From: Lachnospiraceae bacterium
Lineage (GTDB): Bacteria > Bacillota > Clostridia > Lachnospirales > Lachnospiraceae
NCBI GenBank assembly: GCA_017624235.1
Contig: JAGANL010000013.1
Span: 1-64,000, forward strand
Direction of reading: 5' to 3'
DNA length: 64,000 nucleotides
Part shown: one piece after another, positions 34,665-43,366 of the stretch
How positions within the stretch are numbered: position 1 is the first letter of the stretch
How the letters are laid out: the number at the start of each line of letters is the position of its first letter
The notes under the pieces: generated by a model
Seen by the model: only the letters and a program-made list of their open reading frames with translations
The model's database searches: none
What the model was told of the DNA's origin: nothing
Position numbers and translations under genes: made by a program

Positions 34665-35399
34665 ATGTTAAGATTTCTGGTTGTGGCAGCTTTCGTTGTT
34701 CTGTTTCTGATATTCAGCATACCTGTTCTGATTGCAGAATGGATTATCGGAAAATTTAATATGGACTTGAAAAACCGCAGCTCCCTTGCGAATGTAAACT
34801 GGGCCTTTCGATGCTGCCTGTTCCTGGCAGGTGTTTCCGTCACCGTAAAGGGGGAGGAAAACGTACCTAGGGATCAGGCTGTTCTTTACGTAGCCAATCA
34901 CAGAAGCTATTTTGATATATTGTTAACCTATGTCAGAGTACCCCGACCGACCGGCTATGTAGCCAAAAAGGAAATGCTGAAAGCTCCTCTGCTGGCACAG
35001 TGGATGAAAAACCTGCATTGTCTCTTTCTGGATCGAAAGAACATCAAAGAGGGCTTAAAGACCATACTGACCGGTGCAGAAGAGGTCAAGAATGGTGTGT
35101 CAATCTGCATCTTCCCCGAAGGAACGCGCAACAAGGATCCGGAGCATTTTCTTCCGTTCCATGCCGGAAGCTTTAAAATCGCTGAGAAATCCGGCTGTCC
35201 GGTCGTACCGATTGCCATTAACAATTCCTCTGCCATCTGGGAGGACCAGTTCCCCAGAATGAAAAAGGCACATGTTGTCATTGAATACGGAAAACCTATT
35301 TTTCCGGCAGAGCTGCCAAAGGAAGATAAGAAAAAACTGCCGAAGCTGGCAGAAGATGCGATTTTTGAAATGTATACAAAAAACCGGAGCCTCGTATGA
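34665..35399 (+). CDS. plsC: 1-acyl-sn-glycerol-3-phosphate acyltransferase
   Basis: 244 residues. N-terminal membrane helix, then the acyltransferase motifs NHRSYFD (NHX4D, about residue 86), FLDRKN, FPEGTRNKDPEH and VVPIAINNS. Adds the second acyl chain to lysophosphatidic acid at the membrane. The start codon lies about nine bases after a weak AAAGGATG ribosome site. Own promoter and terminator. Confidence 0.92.
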   Translation: MLRFLVVAAFVVLFLIFSIPVLIAEWIIGKFNMDLKNRSSLANVNWAFRCCLFLAGVSVTVKGEENVPRDQAVLYVANHRSYFDILLTYVRVPRPTGYVAKKEMLKAPLLAQWMKNLHCLFLDRKNIKEGLKTILTGAEEVKNGVSICIFPEGTRNKDPEHFLPFHAGSFKIAEKSGCPVVPIAINNSSAIWEDQFPRMKKAHVVIEYGKPIFPAELPKEDKKKLPKLAEDAIFEMYTKNRSLV

Positions 35400-35415
35400 C
35401 TCCGGTTCTTTTTTA
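35382..35415 (+). terminator. Rho-independent terminator of plsC
   Basis: AACCGGAG (35382-35389) / CTCCGGTT (35400-35407), 10-base loop containing the plsC stop codon, followed by CTTTTTT. It reaches the convergent murF stop. Confidence 0.88.
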
Positions 35416-36876
35416 TAGTTCCTCTAACAGCTTTACTACTGCATCAAAGCCCATACCATGGGAGGCCTTGACCAATGCGGTCGTCTGCTGCAACGGATGC
35501 TTTTTCAGTTCTTCCAGCAGCTCCTCTCTGGTCGCATAATACTCGATTACACTCTCTTTTCTACTGTTTTGCTGCCCCTCACCTGTCTGTTGCACCTCCG
35601 GTGAAGCAGCAGTCTTAACAGCCTTCTCATACATGTGCCGTCCCAGGCTGCCTACCAGACAGATGCGGTCAATTCCTTTTTCCACCGCATAGGCGCCAAT
35701 CTCTTCATGCAGGGATACTTCATTCTCACCCAGCTCGAACATGTCTCCCAAAATTGCCGTCTTATGTCCCTCCGCTGTACAGAGCAGCTCCAATGCAGCC
35801 TTCATGGAAACCGGATTGGCATTATAGCAGTCATCAATTACCGTCAGCTTCTTCAAACGCTTGATATTGCTGCGCCCGCCTACAGCCTGCGCCTTTTCGA
35901 TGCCACTCTGAATCTGCTCCAATGAAAGCTTCAGTTCCAGCCCCACTGCCGTTGCCGCCAGTGCATTGAGAATCATATGCTCTCCCGGAAGCGGTATCTG
36001 TGCCTGAAAATCACCGCAGCCTGTGTGAATCAAAGCTTCACTGCCAAACAAGCCCCTGTTCACAATCCCGTCTGCCCTGACCTGATTTGTCTCACCCTTA
36101 CCGAAACGAACCGGAGCCTTACCTTTTACCTCCTTCACGGTCGCAAGCATATCATCATCGCCCTGAACGATAACCGTTCCGTCCGCTTTCATAAAATCAA
36201 AAATCTCCGATTTGGCCCGGAGGATGCCTGCCCTGTCCCCCAGCTTTTCCAGATGACACTGTCCGATATTAGTTATGACACAAATGTCAGGCTGGGCAAT
36301 TTGACTCAGCCGGTGCATTTCTCCAAAATCACTGATTCCCATTTCCAGTACTGCAATCTGATGCTCCTCTCTCAGCCTGAGCACCGTAAGAGGCAGACCA
36401 ACCTCATTATTAAAATTTCCTTCCGTCTTTAAAACCCGGTATTTTTGTGCCAGAACCGAAGCAATAAATTCCTTCGTACTCGTTTTACCGACACTTCCTG
36501 TAATGCCGACCACCTTTACATCCAGGCAGCTCCGATAATATGCAGCGATCGCCTTCAATGCAGCAAAGGAATCCTCTACCTGAATATAAGGACGTTCCAT
36601 ATCCTTTGGCGGCTCCTCTCCCAGTACACAGAGCGCTCCCTTTTCGTATGTACTGTCAATAAAGGAGTGACCGTCTACCCTCTCTCCTCTGGTCGCAATG
36701 AACAGATAGCCTGCCTCCACCTTTCTGGAGTCCAATACCGCACCTGTGATTTCCTTTTTTGCTGCTTCTGCCGGCCCGGTATAGACACCGCCACACGCCT
36801 GTGCCATTCTTTCCGGTGTCATTCCTCTCATTCCTGCTGCCATCCTCTCTTCCGCCTTTCCATTTCGTCTTTCCAT
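35413..36876 (-). CDS. murF: UDP-MurNAc-tripeptide--D-Ala-D-Ala ligase
   Basis: 487 residues. Mur ligase with ATP loop VGITGSVGKTSTKEFIASVL near residue 125, TEGNFNNEVGLPLTVL, the carbamate-lysine region and central VIDDCYNANPVSMKAAL near residue 345. Adds D-Ala-D-Ala to the muropeptide precursor. A low-complexity Gln/Ser insertion sits near residue 440. Start could also be one of the internal ATGs (residues 12-19). Follows ddl, the preceding step, by 70 bases. Confidence 0.94.
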   Translation of the reverse strand: MERRNGKAEERMAAGMRGMTPERMAQACGGVYTGPAEAAKKEITGAVLDSRKVEAGYLFIATRGERVDGHSFIDSTYEKGALCVLGEEPPKDMERPYIQVEDSFAALKAIAAYYRSCLDVKVVGITGSVGKTSTKEFIASVLAQKYRVLKTEGNFNNEVGLPLTVLRLREEHQIAVLEMGISDFGEMHRLSQIAQPDICVITNIGQCHLEKLGDRAGILRAKSEIFDFMKADGTVIVQGDDDMLATVKEVKGKAPVRFGKGETNQVRADGIVNRGLFGSEALIHTGCGDFQAQIPLPGEHMILNALAATAVGLELKLSLEQIQSGIEKAQAVGGRSNIKRLKKLTVIDDCYNANPVSMKAALELLCTAEGHKTAILGDMFELGENEVSLHEEIGAYAVEKGIDRICLVGSLGRHMYEKAVKTAASPEVQQTGEGQQNSRKESVIEYYATREELLEELKKHPLQQTTALVKASHGMGFDAVVKLLEEL

Positions 36877-36946
36877 TGCATCCTTTTAGTCCATTCCTCT
36901 ATTTCTTCCTGCTATTTGGACTTCTGATCCTGCCTTCCTTCCCTTC

Positions 36947-37981
36947 CTACTGATATTTTGCAAGAGATACCTGTATCAGCTTCTCGCAAAGCTCTTCAAA
37001 AGAAGTTCCTTCCGCAGCCGCCTCCTGCGGAAGCAGGGATGTCGGAGTCATGCCCGGCAAAGTATTGGCTTCCAGACAATAGATATTTTCTGCTTCATCC
37101 ATCATAAAATCCATCCGTGCATAGGATTTCAGACGCAGGACACGGAAAACATCCTCTGCCACCTGCTGCATCTTCACACGCACCTCGTCACTTATTTCTG
37201 CAGGACAGGTCTCCACGGTACTTCCTGCCTGATATTTATTCTTATAATCATAAAAGCCCTGCAGCGGAGCAATTTCAATCACCGGAAGCGCTCTGCCGTC
37301 AATAACACCAACCGAAAATTCCCTTCCCTTAATATACTGCTCCACAATCAGCTGGCTGTCATACTGCTTTGCATCCGCTACCGCCGCTCTATACTCTTCC
37401 ACATTGTTTACGATATAAACTCCCACGCTGGAGCCTCCGCAGCATACCTTTACCACACCTGGAAAAAACACATCCGCCTCTAATGCCTTTTCCACCTCCA
37501 CGCTGATTCCGGCCGGAGTCGGAATATGGTGCTGCAGAAACAGTTCCTTGGAAAGAGCCTTATCCATGGAAAGAGCGCTGCTGACATAGTCTGTTCCGGT
37601 GTAACGGATTCCCATCAGATCGAATGCCGCCTGAATTTTACCGTTTTCTCCGTTCTCTCCGTGTAATGCCATGAATACAATATCAGCCAGCTGACAGATC
37701 TCTATGACATGCGGCCCGAAAAAATTTTTATCCCCATCCGGGCGCATCGCTTTGATGACGGAAATATCCGGGTTCTGCGTCTTAATAGCCTGTATTTCCC
37801 TGGCCCAGTCCTCGTCCCTTTCAAATACCTCCGCATAATCCTCATGATCATATCCTAAATATACATCAATCAGTACCGGGCGATGTCCTTTCTTTTTCAA
37901 TGCTTCATAAATCATCCTGCCGGAAATCAGGGACACATCCCTCTCCGTACTGATTCCTCCTGCCAAAACTGCTATGTTCAT
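36947..37981 (-). CDS. ddl: D-alanine--D-alanine ligase
   Basis: 344 residues. ATP-grasp fold: NIAVLAGGISTERDVSLISG, ALHGENGENGKIQAAFDLMGIRYTG, a glycine-rich loop KVCCGGSSVGV, and FYDYKNKY, where the tyrosine is the residue associated with D-Ala-D-Ala rather than D-Ala-D-Lac specificity. The end MDFMMDEAENIYCLEANTLPGMTPTSL is intact. Supplies the substrate of MurF downstream. ATG behind GGGAGGC. Confidence 0.93.
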   Translation of the reverse strand: MNIAVLAGGISTERDVSLISGRMIYEALKKKGHRPVLIDVYLGYDHEDYAEVFERDEDWAREIQAIKTQNPDISVIKAMRPDGDKNFFGPHVIEICQLADIVFMALHGENGENGKIQAAFDLMGIRYTGTDYVSSALSMDKALSKELFLQHHIPTPAGISVEVEKALEADVFFPGVVKVCCGGSSVGVYIVNNVEEYRAAVADAKQYDSQLIVEQYIKGREFSVGVIDGRALPVIEIAPLQGFYDYKNKYQAGSTVETCPAEISDEVRVKMQQVAEDVFRVLRLKSYARMDFMMDEAENIYCLEANTLPGMTPTSLLPQEAAAEGTSFEELCEKLIQVSLAKYQ

Positions 37982-38080
37982 GTTTCTGCCTCCCTGTTCT
38001 CGATTTTCTGCTGCGCTTATGTTCTATTTTACACAGCACTATTTAAAATAAATTCTTATATCCTGTTCATCATATTGCAA

Positions 38081-39487
38081 TTACTGCTGTCCGTCCATCT
38101 CATGATTGATTACAGCACTCATCATGAATAAAAGCTGTGCGCTGCGTTCCGGGCTCCTTAAGATATCCTGTCTCGAATCCGTTTGAAAAGAATCTCCCAG
38201 ACCATTCAGATAACTGACCGCCTGCGGATTCCTGCCTAAAAGATAATGCAGATGATTTTCCATTACGGTAGCGTATTCATGGTTGGTAATAACATAATCA
38301 ATGACAGCCAGCTTTACCATCTGCTGCAGCATTTTGCCCACTTCCCCGGAAGTATTCTCCGCTTCGGAAGCGCTTTCCCCTGCAATCTGGTACAGGCTCC
38401 GGTGTGACTGTTCCGCAATCCCCTCCACCTCACTCATCCGCTCTGCCATCAGGCTCCGGCACAGCTCCACATCCACCCTTTTTTCCGTCATAAGATAGGT
38501 CACATCTCCATAGATTGCCATATCCAGACTGCCCGGCTCCGGTCTTTCCTCCTGATTCAGATAATCGGTGATAGCCTTGCGGTATTTTGCATTTCCGGTC
38601 AGGCGAAAAAGCTGTGCGGCCGCAAAGTAGCTCTCATCCGTCCCAGCATCGTCCCGTTCTGCAAATCTCCAAGCGCTTTCTGCAGCCTTCTGACAACGTG
38701 CTGCAAAGGCTGCATCATATTCTTTATATACTCTGGCAAACTGCCCTGCCACTCCTGCAAACAGCATACTTGCTGATGCACGATCCCTGATCTGATTTCC
38801 GCCGACAGAACCATCCTCCATCTGTCCGTTCAGAAGCTTCTCCATCTGTATTTTCACAAAAGACAGAAGTACCGGCAGCTCCTCTGCCTGATTCTCTTCC
38901 TGATTTCCTGCCAATGCGTAAACGCAGACCGGCTGATACAGCTCATATGCGGTCAGAAGATTCACAAGCACATAACCATTCTGCTCCACATTCCACCGAT
39001 TACTGCTTTGCTCCAGCGCGCCATATAGCTTCTGAAAGACCTCTCCATACACTTCTTTTCCAATCTCAAACGGAAAAGACCGGCCGATTCCATCCGCTTC
39101 TACATAATAAGTCCCTTCTACGTTCAGCTCAGTGAATATTCCATAACTGATATATTCTCCGCTCGCCTGATCCATACCCTTTTCTTCAATTCTTCCGGTA
39201 AAAACCACATTTTCTGTTTCGCGGTCAATCACACGAAACTGTGTCTGCCCGGTCTCTCCGCAAAATATCGCCACCTTTCGGCCACCTGGACGATATCCTG
39301 CCTGATCTACCAGAATATTGACTCTGCTCTTTACCACCGGATAGGAAATGCTGCCGGACTCTCCCAAAGTATCCGGCATAGCAGATACCTCTCCGCTCTC
39401 TGCACTTTCCCAAAAGTCCGGATGCCTGCCGCAACCACTCAAAAGCAGTATGATCAGAACCAGACATAAGCTGCATGTCCTTTTCAA
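38081..39487 (-). CDS. GH9-like lipoprotein, probably without hydrolase activity
   Basis: 468 residues from a TTG start with an ideal AGGAGG seven bases upstream. Lipoprotein signal ending LSGC. An N-terminal Ig-like domain of the cellulase type (ILVDQAGYRPGGRKVAIF), then an alpha/alpha-barrel like GH9 ending in HLHYLLGRNPQAVSYLNGLG. The GH9 catalytic aspartates (motif DAGDYGKY after the Ig domain) and the C-terminal catalytic Glu (NEVAIDWNAP-type) are not found; the chain ends shortly after the LLGRNP block. So it likely binds glycans or serves another role. No polysaccharide-use genes are adjacent. Confidence 0.8.
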   Translation of the reverse strand: MKRTCSLCLVLIILLLSGCGRHPDFWESAESGEVSAMPDTLGESGSISYPVVKSRVNILVDQAGYRPGGRKVAIFCGETGQTQFRVIDRETENVVFTGRIEEKGMDQASGEYISYGIFTELNVEGTYYVEADGIGRSFPFEIGKEVYGEVFQKLYGALEQSSNRWNVEQNGYVLVNLLTAYELYQPVCVYALAGNQEENQAEELPVLLSFVKIQMEKLLNGQMEDGSVGGNQIRDRASASMLFAGVAGQFARVYKEYDAAFAARCQKAAESAWRFAERDDAGTDESYFAAAQLFRLTGNAKYRKAITDYLNQEERPEPGSLDMAIYGDVTYLMTEKRVDVELCRSLMAERMSEVEGIAEQSHRSLYQIAGESASEAENTSGEVGKMLQQMVKLAVIDYVITNHEYATVMENHLHYLLGRNPQAVSYLNGLGDSFQTDSRQDILRSPERSAQLLFMMSAVINHEMDGQQ

Positions 39488-39586
39488 CTGTCATCCTCCT
39501 ATTGCCCCTCTGCCACCACACAGCCATGGCTATGAAAACGACAGCGAAACCCACTATTGGTTTATTATACCCCTTCTTTACACATA

Positions 39587-39618
39587 AAAAAAGGACATTT
39601 TGCATCATGTCCTTTTTT
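39587..39618. terminator. Bidirectional terminator after structured element copy 2
   Basis: AAAAAAGGACA / TGTCCTTTTTT, 11 bp perfect with a 10-base loop. On the minus strand it follows the element by four bases, so a transcript of amidohydrolase plus element would end here. Confidence 0.85.
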
Positions 39619-39622
39619 CCGA

Positions 39623-39916
39623 TAACCGTTCAGCCCACGCCAGCCTCCGCGCTCCCCGGCTCTGGCAGACCGAAAACATTTCAAGACGACATTCGGACTG
39701 GAGTTTTCTAAATGGAGCAGCAAGATATCAAATCCGACCGGGTCGGATTCCATGCACATCCATGCGCAGGGAATCCTGAAATCGGCATCCCTGCCGATTT
39801 CTCCCTGTGTATATGGATGCTCCATTAAGAAAACGCTCAGTCCTGCTGTATGTCTTGAAATGTTTTCGGTCTGCCAGAGCCGGGGAACGCGGAGGCTGGC
39901 GTGGGCTGAACGGTTA
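39623..39916 (-). repeat. Structured palindromic element, copy 2 (65-bp arms plus related core)
   Basis: Arms 39623-39687 and 39852-39916 are reverse complements at 64 of 65 positions; the one mismatch (39652/39887, C-A) is G-U on the minus strand. The arm includes the stop codon of the amidohydrolase. The core aligns with that of copy 1 along its length, with compensatory changes: TGGAGCA/TGCTCCA for CGGAGCA/TGCTCCG, GGATTCC/GGAATCC for GGCTTCC/GGAAGCC, AAATCGGCA/TGCCGATTT for AACTCGGCA/TGCCGAGTT. The arms themselves share no sequence with those of copy 1. A terminator follows at 39587-39618. Confidence 0.88.
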
Positions 39917-41077
39917 CTTCTCTGTTCGATAATCATAGCATAGCTTTCCATCGATAATCGTGTAGAGTGTCCGGGTAGCTATTTTCATCGGATTATCCGA
40001 AAAGACTGCTATATCCGCATCCTTTCCCTCCTCCAGAGAGCCTACCCTGTGATCGGTACGGCATATTCTGGCCGCATCAATGGTAATCGCCCTCAGTCCT
40101 CCCCCCTCAGAAAGACCTGCCTTCACTGCCATTCCGGCGCATAAAGGCAGAGACTGTATGAGGGAAACCGGATGGTCTGTCGTGATAGCCAGACGTATTC
40201 CGGCCTTTTCCAGCACGCCTGCCGTCTTAAATGCCATATTCTGTACCTCGATTTTGCTCCGGCTTGCAAAATCCGGGCCGACAATGGCCGGAAAGCCGCT
40301 TTTTGCAATCTGCTCTGCAATCAAATGTCCTTCACTGCAATGATCCAGAGTCATGTCCAGCTCAAATTCTCTGGCGATACGGATCGCCGTAAAAATATCA
40401 TCTGCCCGATGTACATGCGCCTTCAGAGGAATCTTTTTCTCAAAAACAGGGCGCCAGCATTCATACCGATAATCCGGTCTGGCCTCCTGATCCTCCAGAT
40501 AGGCTTTGGCCTCGAACAGCTCCCTTCGCAAAAGGTCTGCAATGGCCATTCTCGTAACCGGGGATTTACTCTGGCCACCATAATTTGTCTTGGGATTTTC
40601 TCCGAAGGCCACTTTCATCGCCGCAGGCGCCAGAACAATCAGTTCATCAATACACCGTCCCCTGGTTTTGACAAATGCAAACTGTCCTCCTGCCACATTG
40701 GAGCTTCCCGGGCCAATCATCGCAGAGGTAATTCCTGCTTTGACCGCATCATCAAAGGCTGCATCCATCGGATTGATGGCATCCACCGCACGCAGGGTAG
40801 GGGTCAGAGGATTGACCGTTTCATTGCTGTCATCCCCCTCAGCCCCCTTCTTTTCCTCGGTAATTCCCATATGGCAATGCGCTTCAATCAGACCAGGCAT
40901 AATGATACCGCCCTCTGCATCCAGAATCATATGATTCCTTCGTTCCGCCTCCGGCAGCTGTCTTGACATCTGCCCCTGCATGACCCTGACAATTTTTCCG
41001 TCCCGTATCAGTATACTTCCGTTCTCATACGTTCTGCCTGCCATAGTGAGGACAGTTCCGTTTTCTATGATTAACAT
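39914..41077 (-). CDS. Amidohydrolase (imidazolonepropionase-like)
   Basis: 387 residues. Metal-dependent hydrolase fold: MPGLIEAHCHMGITEE (first metal histidines), IPLKAHVHRADD and LDHCSEGHLIAEQ, and the late metal aspartate region AITTDHPVSLIQSLPL. The ending DADIAVFSDNPMKIATRTLYTIIDGKLCY is typical. Cyclic amide substrate unknown. Four bases separate the spoIIQ stop from its start, so it is transcribed with the sporulation pair or from read-through. Its stop codon lies in the arm of structured element copy 2. Confidence 0.88.
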   Translation of the reverse strand: MLIIENGTVLTMAGRTYENGSILIRDGKIVRVMQGQMSRQLPEAERRNHMILDAEGGIIMPGLIEAHCHMGITEEKKGAEGDDSNETVNPLTPTLRAVDAINPMDAAFDDAVKAGITSAMIGPGSSNVAGGQFAFVKTRGRCIDELIVLAPAAMKVAFGENPKTNYGGQSKSPVTRMAIADLLRRELFEAKAYLEDQEARPDYRYECWRPVFEKKIPLKAHVHRADDIFTAIRIAREFELDMTLDHCSEGHLIAEQIAKSGFPAIVGPDFASRSKIEVQNMAFKTAGVLEKAGIRLAITTDHPVSLIQSLPLCAGMAVKAGLSEGGGLRAITIDAARICRTDHRVGSLEEGKDADIAVFSDNPMKIATRTLYTIIDGKLCYDYRTEK

Positions 41078-41081
41078 GCCT

Positions 41082-41906
41082 TTACCCTAATTTCCCAAGC
41101 GGGTTGACCGGAACCCCATCCTTTGTCAGCTTAAAATAAACATTGCAGCCCTCCACGCTATAGTATTTGGTCGGTGTTGCCACAGTTCCGAGCACGGTTC
41201 CGGCTTCCACATAATCCCCCGTATAGATCTGTATATTGTCCAATTGCCCATAGGTCAGTTCATATCCGTCACCGAGATTCATGACGACAGTTTGTCCCGT
41301 CTCTGCATCCGAATAAATCCGAATGACCTCACCTTCTGCTGCCGCTACGATATTTTCGCCCTCTTCTGCCTGAATGACAATGGCCGGATTGTATTTATAC
41401 TGTTGCAGGGTCGGGAAATAGATGGTCTTATCCATGCTGAAATTTAGAAGCACATTTCCGCTGATTGGCCACTGCAGTCCGTCCGCTTCACTGAAATGAA
41501 CCGCCTGTGCTGCCGGAACAGAGGTCTGGGAAACCGTCTGTTCTATACTCTCTGTTTCCTCTTCTTCTGCTTTTGCCTGCTCCTCTTCTGACAGGGACGG
41601 AGACGCTTCTGCTTCTGTCAAACCCGGATTCTGTACATTCGCAGAATCTGCCGCATAAAATTCCGGATCATAATCCAGATCATTTTCCAATGCCTGATCC
41701 TTCTTTTGCTGTGCAGCTATATCCTCGGATTTCTGAGTGACCTGATCTTCCATTTCGCTCAGATCTACTATATAGCCGTCCTGTTCTGCCGCATTCTTCT
41801 CACGCACATAAACTCCGGTCACAGTCAGTGCTGAAAGTACAAATACGGAAGACATTAACATGATTAATTTTTCTTTTTTCATGCTGTTCTTATCTCTTCT
41901 ACGCAT
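41082..41906 (-). CDS. spoIIQ: SpoIIQ-like LytM-domain protein with degenerate metal site
   Basis: 274 residues from the ATG at 41906 (AGGTGAT upstream). Short cytoplasmic tail, one membrane helix (LIMLMSSVFVLSALTVTGVYV), a Glu/Gln/Ala-rich linker, then an M23/LytM fold (about residues 150-274). The first metal motif HxxxD reads NPAIVIQA and the last HxH reads NVYFKL, so no zinc ligands remain. In Bacillus, SpoIIQ is likewise inactive and forms the forespore half of the SpoIIQ-SpoIIIAH channel; in C. difficile the site is kept. Neighbour spoIID supports the identity. Confidence 0.82.
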   Translation of the reverse strand: MRRRDKNSMKKEKLIMLMSSVFVLSALTVTGVYVREKNAAEQDGYIVDLSEMEDQVTQKSEDIAAQQKKDQALENDLDYDPEFYAADSANVQNPGLTEAEASPSLSEEEQAKAEEEETESIEQTVSQTSVPAAQAVHFSEADGLQWPISGNVLLNFSMDKTIYFPTLQQYKYNPAIVIQAEEGENIVAAAEGEVIRIYSDAETGQTVVMNLGDGYELTYGQLDNIQIYTGDYVEAGTVLGTVATPTKYYSVEGCNVYFKLTKDGVPVNPLGKLG

Positions 41907-41946
41907 TATTATCACCTCAGTACTATCTTTTCCGGTTTAGAATGCT

Positions 41947-42918
41947 TTATTCACTTTTTTGTATCTCAATTCCATGAAAAAAATGATTCAGGATGGCAGA
42001 ACTGTCCTCCCCCTGTTTCGCCAGCTCATTTGCCCCGAACTGGCTCATGCCGATGCCATGGCCCTTTCCTTTTACGGTAATGATAATCTTGTTGTTTTCC
42101 TCCTTCCATTCAAAGCAGGAGGACGGCAGTCCTAAAAATGTACGCATTGCCTCACCGGAACAGCTCTTGCCTGATTTCCTGTCTGTAACCTGTAGGATAT
42201 AGCCGCTGTTATCCCTTGTCAGCTCCATGGCAAATATCCCTTCCTCCGACGCTGCTCCCTGCTCCTCCCAAAACTGCTGCAGCTTTTTGTCCAGAATACG
42301 TGCACTGTAGGTATACTGAACTGAAAATTCCGGGCACAGCATATCCTGTGGACATTCCACCCCCGTAAGATAAGGGTGTTCTTCCGCCCGGAACACTTCC
42401 GAAGCATCCCGTGTCCTGCCGGCACTGACATAAAAATAAGGAGCCTGTACCGGAATCCCTTCATAAGTCATAATCTCTCCGGCTGTCTCCCTGACTGCCT
42501 GCATATACCGTTCCTTCCACTGTTCCTCCTTTTCGCCCCATAGGTCGCGCATCTGCCAATAATCCAGATATTGCTGTCCGATTGCCTCATCCTCCACCGT
42601 CCGCTCCGTCTTATTTCCTTCCCGGATATATGCCTCATACAGATTCGTCCGAAGCAATACCGCCTGCGCCTTTAAAGCCTCCATCTCAAATTTCGGAGAA
42701 ATACTGGCCGCCATCGCCCCCAACAGATAAGCCTCCTCCGAAATCCTTTCCGTTCCGTGCGAGGTGGTATCCGTTACATAAATCCCATCCGTTTCCACCT
42801 TCTCCTCCACCCTGCCCGCCTTTCCCGTCAGCATAGCCAGAGTGTACGGAAGCAGAATACAAAACAGAAACAAGGCAGAAAAATTTTTCAGTCTATGCTT
42901 CAAATACAACGCCCCCAT
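41947..42918 (-). CDS. spoIID: Stage II sporulation protein D
   Basis: 323 residues. One N-terminal membrane helix, then the SpoIID domain: ISEEAYLLGAMAASISPKFEMEALKAQAVLLRT with the conserved Glu-Ala-Leu-Lys-Ala-Gln-Ala block, the paired cysteines GVECPQDMLCPEF, and the C-terminal GKGHGIGMSQFGANELAKQG. A lytic transglycosylase of the engulfment complex in the mother-cell membrane. A weak sigma-E-like -10 (CATATAAT) lies upstream. Gene order spoIID-spoIIQ matches other clostridia. Confidence 0.93.
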   Translation of the reverse strand: MGALYLKHRLKNFSALFLFCILLPYTLAMLTGKAGRVEEKVETDGIYVTDTTSHGTERISEEAYLLGAMAASISPKFEMEALKAQAVLLRTNLYEAYIREGNKTERTVEDEAIGQQYLDYWQMRDLWGEKEEQWKERYMQAVRETAGEIMTYEGIPVQAPYFYVSAGRTRDASEVFRAEEHPYLTGVECPQDMLCPEFSVQYTYSARILDKKLQQFWEEQGAASEEGIFAMELTRDNSGYILQVTDRKSGKSCSGEAMRTFLGLPSSCFEWKEENNKIIITVKGKGHGIGMSQFGANELAKQGEDSSAILNHFFHGIEIQKSE

Positions 42919-42988
42919 ACTATCTATACACCAAATGATCTATATGCCTATTATATGTCCGGCTGAGTCCACGCTATTCCCTTTATAC

Positions 42989-43050
42989 ATGACACCAGAA
43001 AATCGTACAGCCGTCGCGGGGGACAGTGTCGGGGCGGCTATACGATTTTC
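42989..43050 (-). terminator. Long hairpin after the small 79-residue gene
   Basis: AAAATCGTACAGCCG / CGGCTATACGATTTT, 15 bp with one mismatch that is G-U on the minus strand, loop about 21 bases. It lies just after the stop of the 43059-43298 gene and before spoIID. Confidence 0.75.
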
Positions 43051-43058
43051 CTCTCCCC

Positions 43059-43298
43059 CTACTTAGCCAAACCCTTCAACTCCTCCATCAGATCCAGATC
43101 ACTCTGCTGTACTCTGATATTAGAAGTAATCGCCTCTTCTCCCGGCCGTTTGACGGTAATTTCGATAATCGTTCCTGCCTCGATTCCTCTGGAAAAAACC
43201 GTGCTTAAAAAGGCTACGAATTTCGGGTGATTTTCTGTAAATTTGTTTTTGGCGCTCATCAGCTTCATAAGTGCTACCGGATTCATCATACTGTTCAT
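43059..43298 (-). CDS. Small protein, possibly HPr-like fold, unknown function
   Basis: 79 residues, ATG behind AGGAGGAGA. A helical start (NPVALMKLMSAKNKF) with NHPKFVAFLSTVFSRGIEAG, then beta-rich TIIEITVKRPGEEAITSNIRVQQSDLDLMEELKGL. The strand-helix order is reminiscent of HPr proteins, but there is no phosphorylatable His or Ser region, so a sugar-phosphotransfer role is doubtful. Likely a conserved small protein of this bacterial group. Followed by a strong hairpin. Confidence 0.7.
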   Translation of the reverse strand: MNSMMNPVALMKLMSAKNKFTENHPKFVAFLSTVFSRGIEAGTIIEITVKRPGEEAITSNIRVQQSDLDLMEELKGLAK

Positions 43299-43366
43299 TC
43301 TCCTCCTTTCTTAAAATCAGTTTTATACCTTGCATTATTATCCCTTGCAAATCGCAATTTCAATCA

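Noticed and set aside
41082..41906. Active M23 cell-wall peptidase
   Set aside because: The zinc-binding His and Asp residues are replaced in both motifs.
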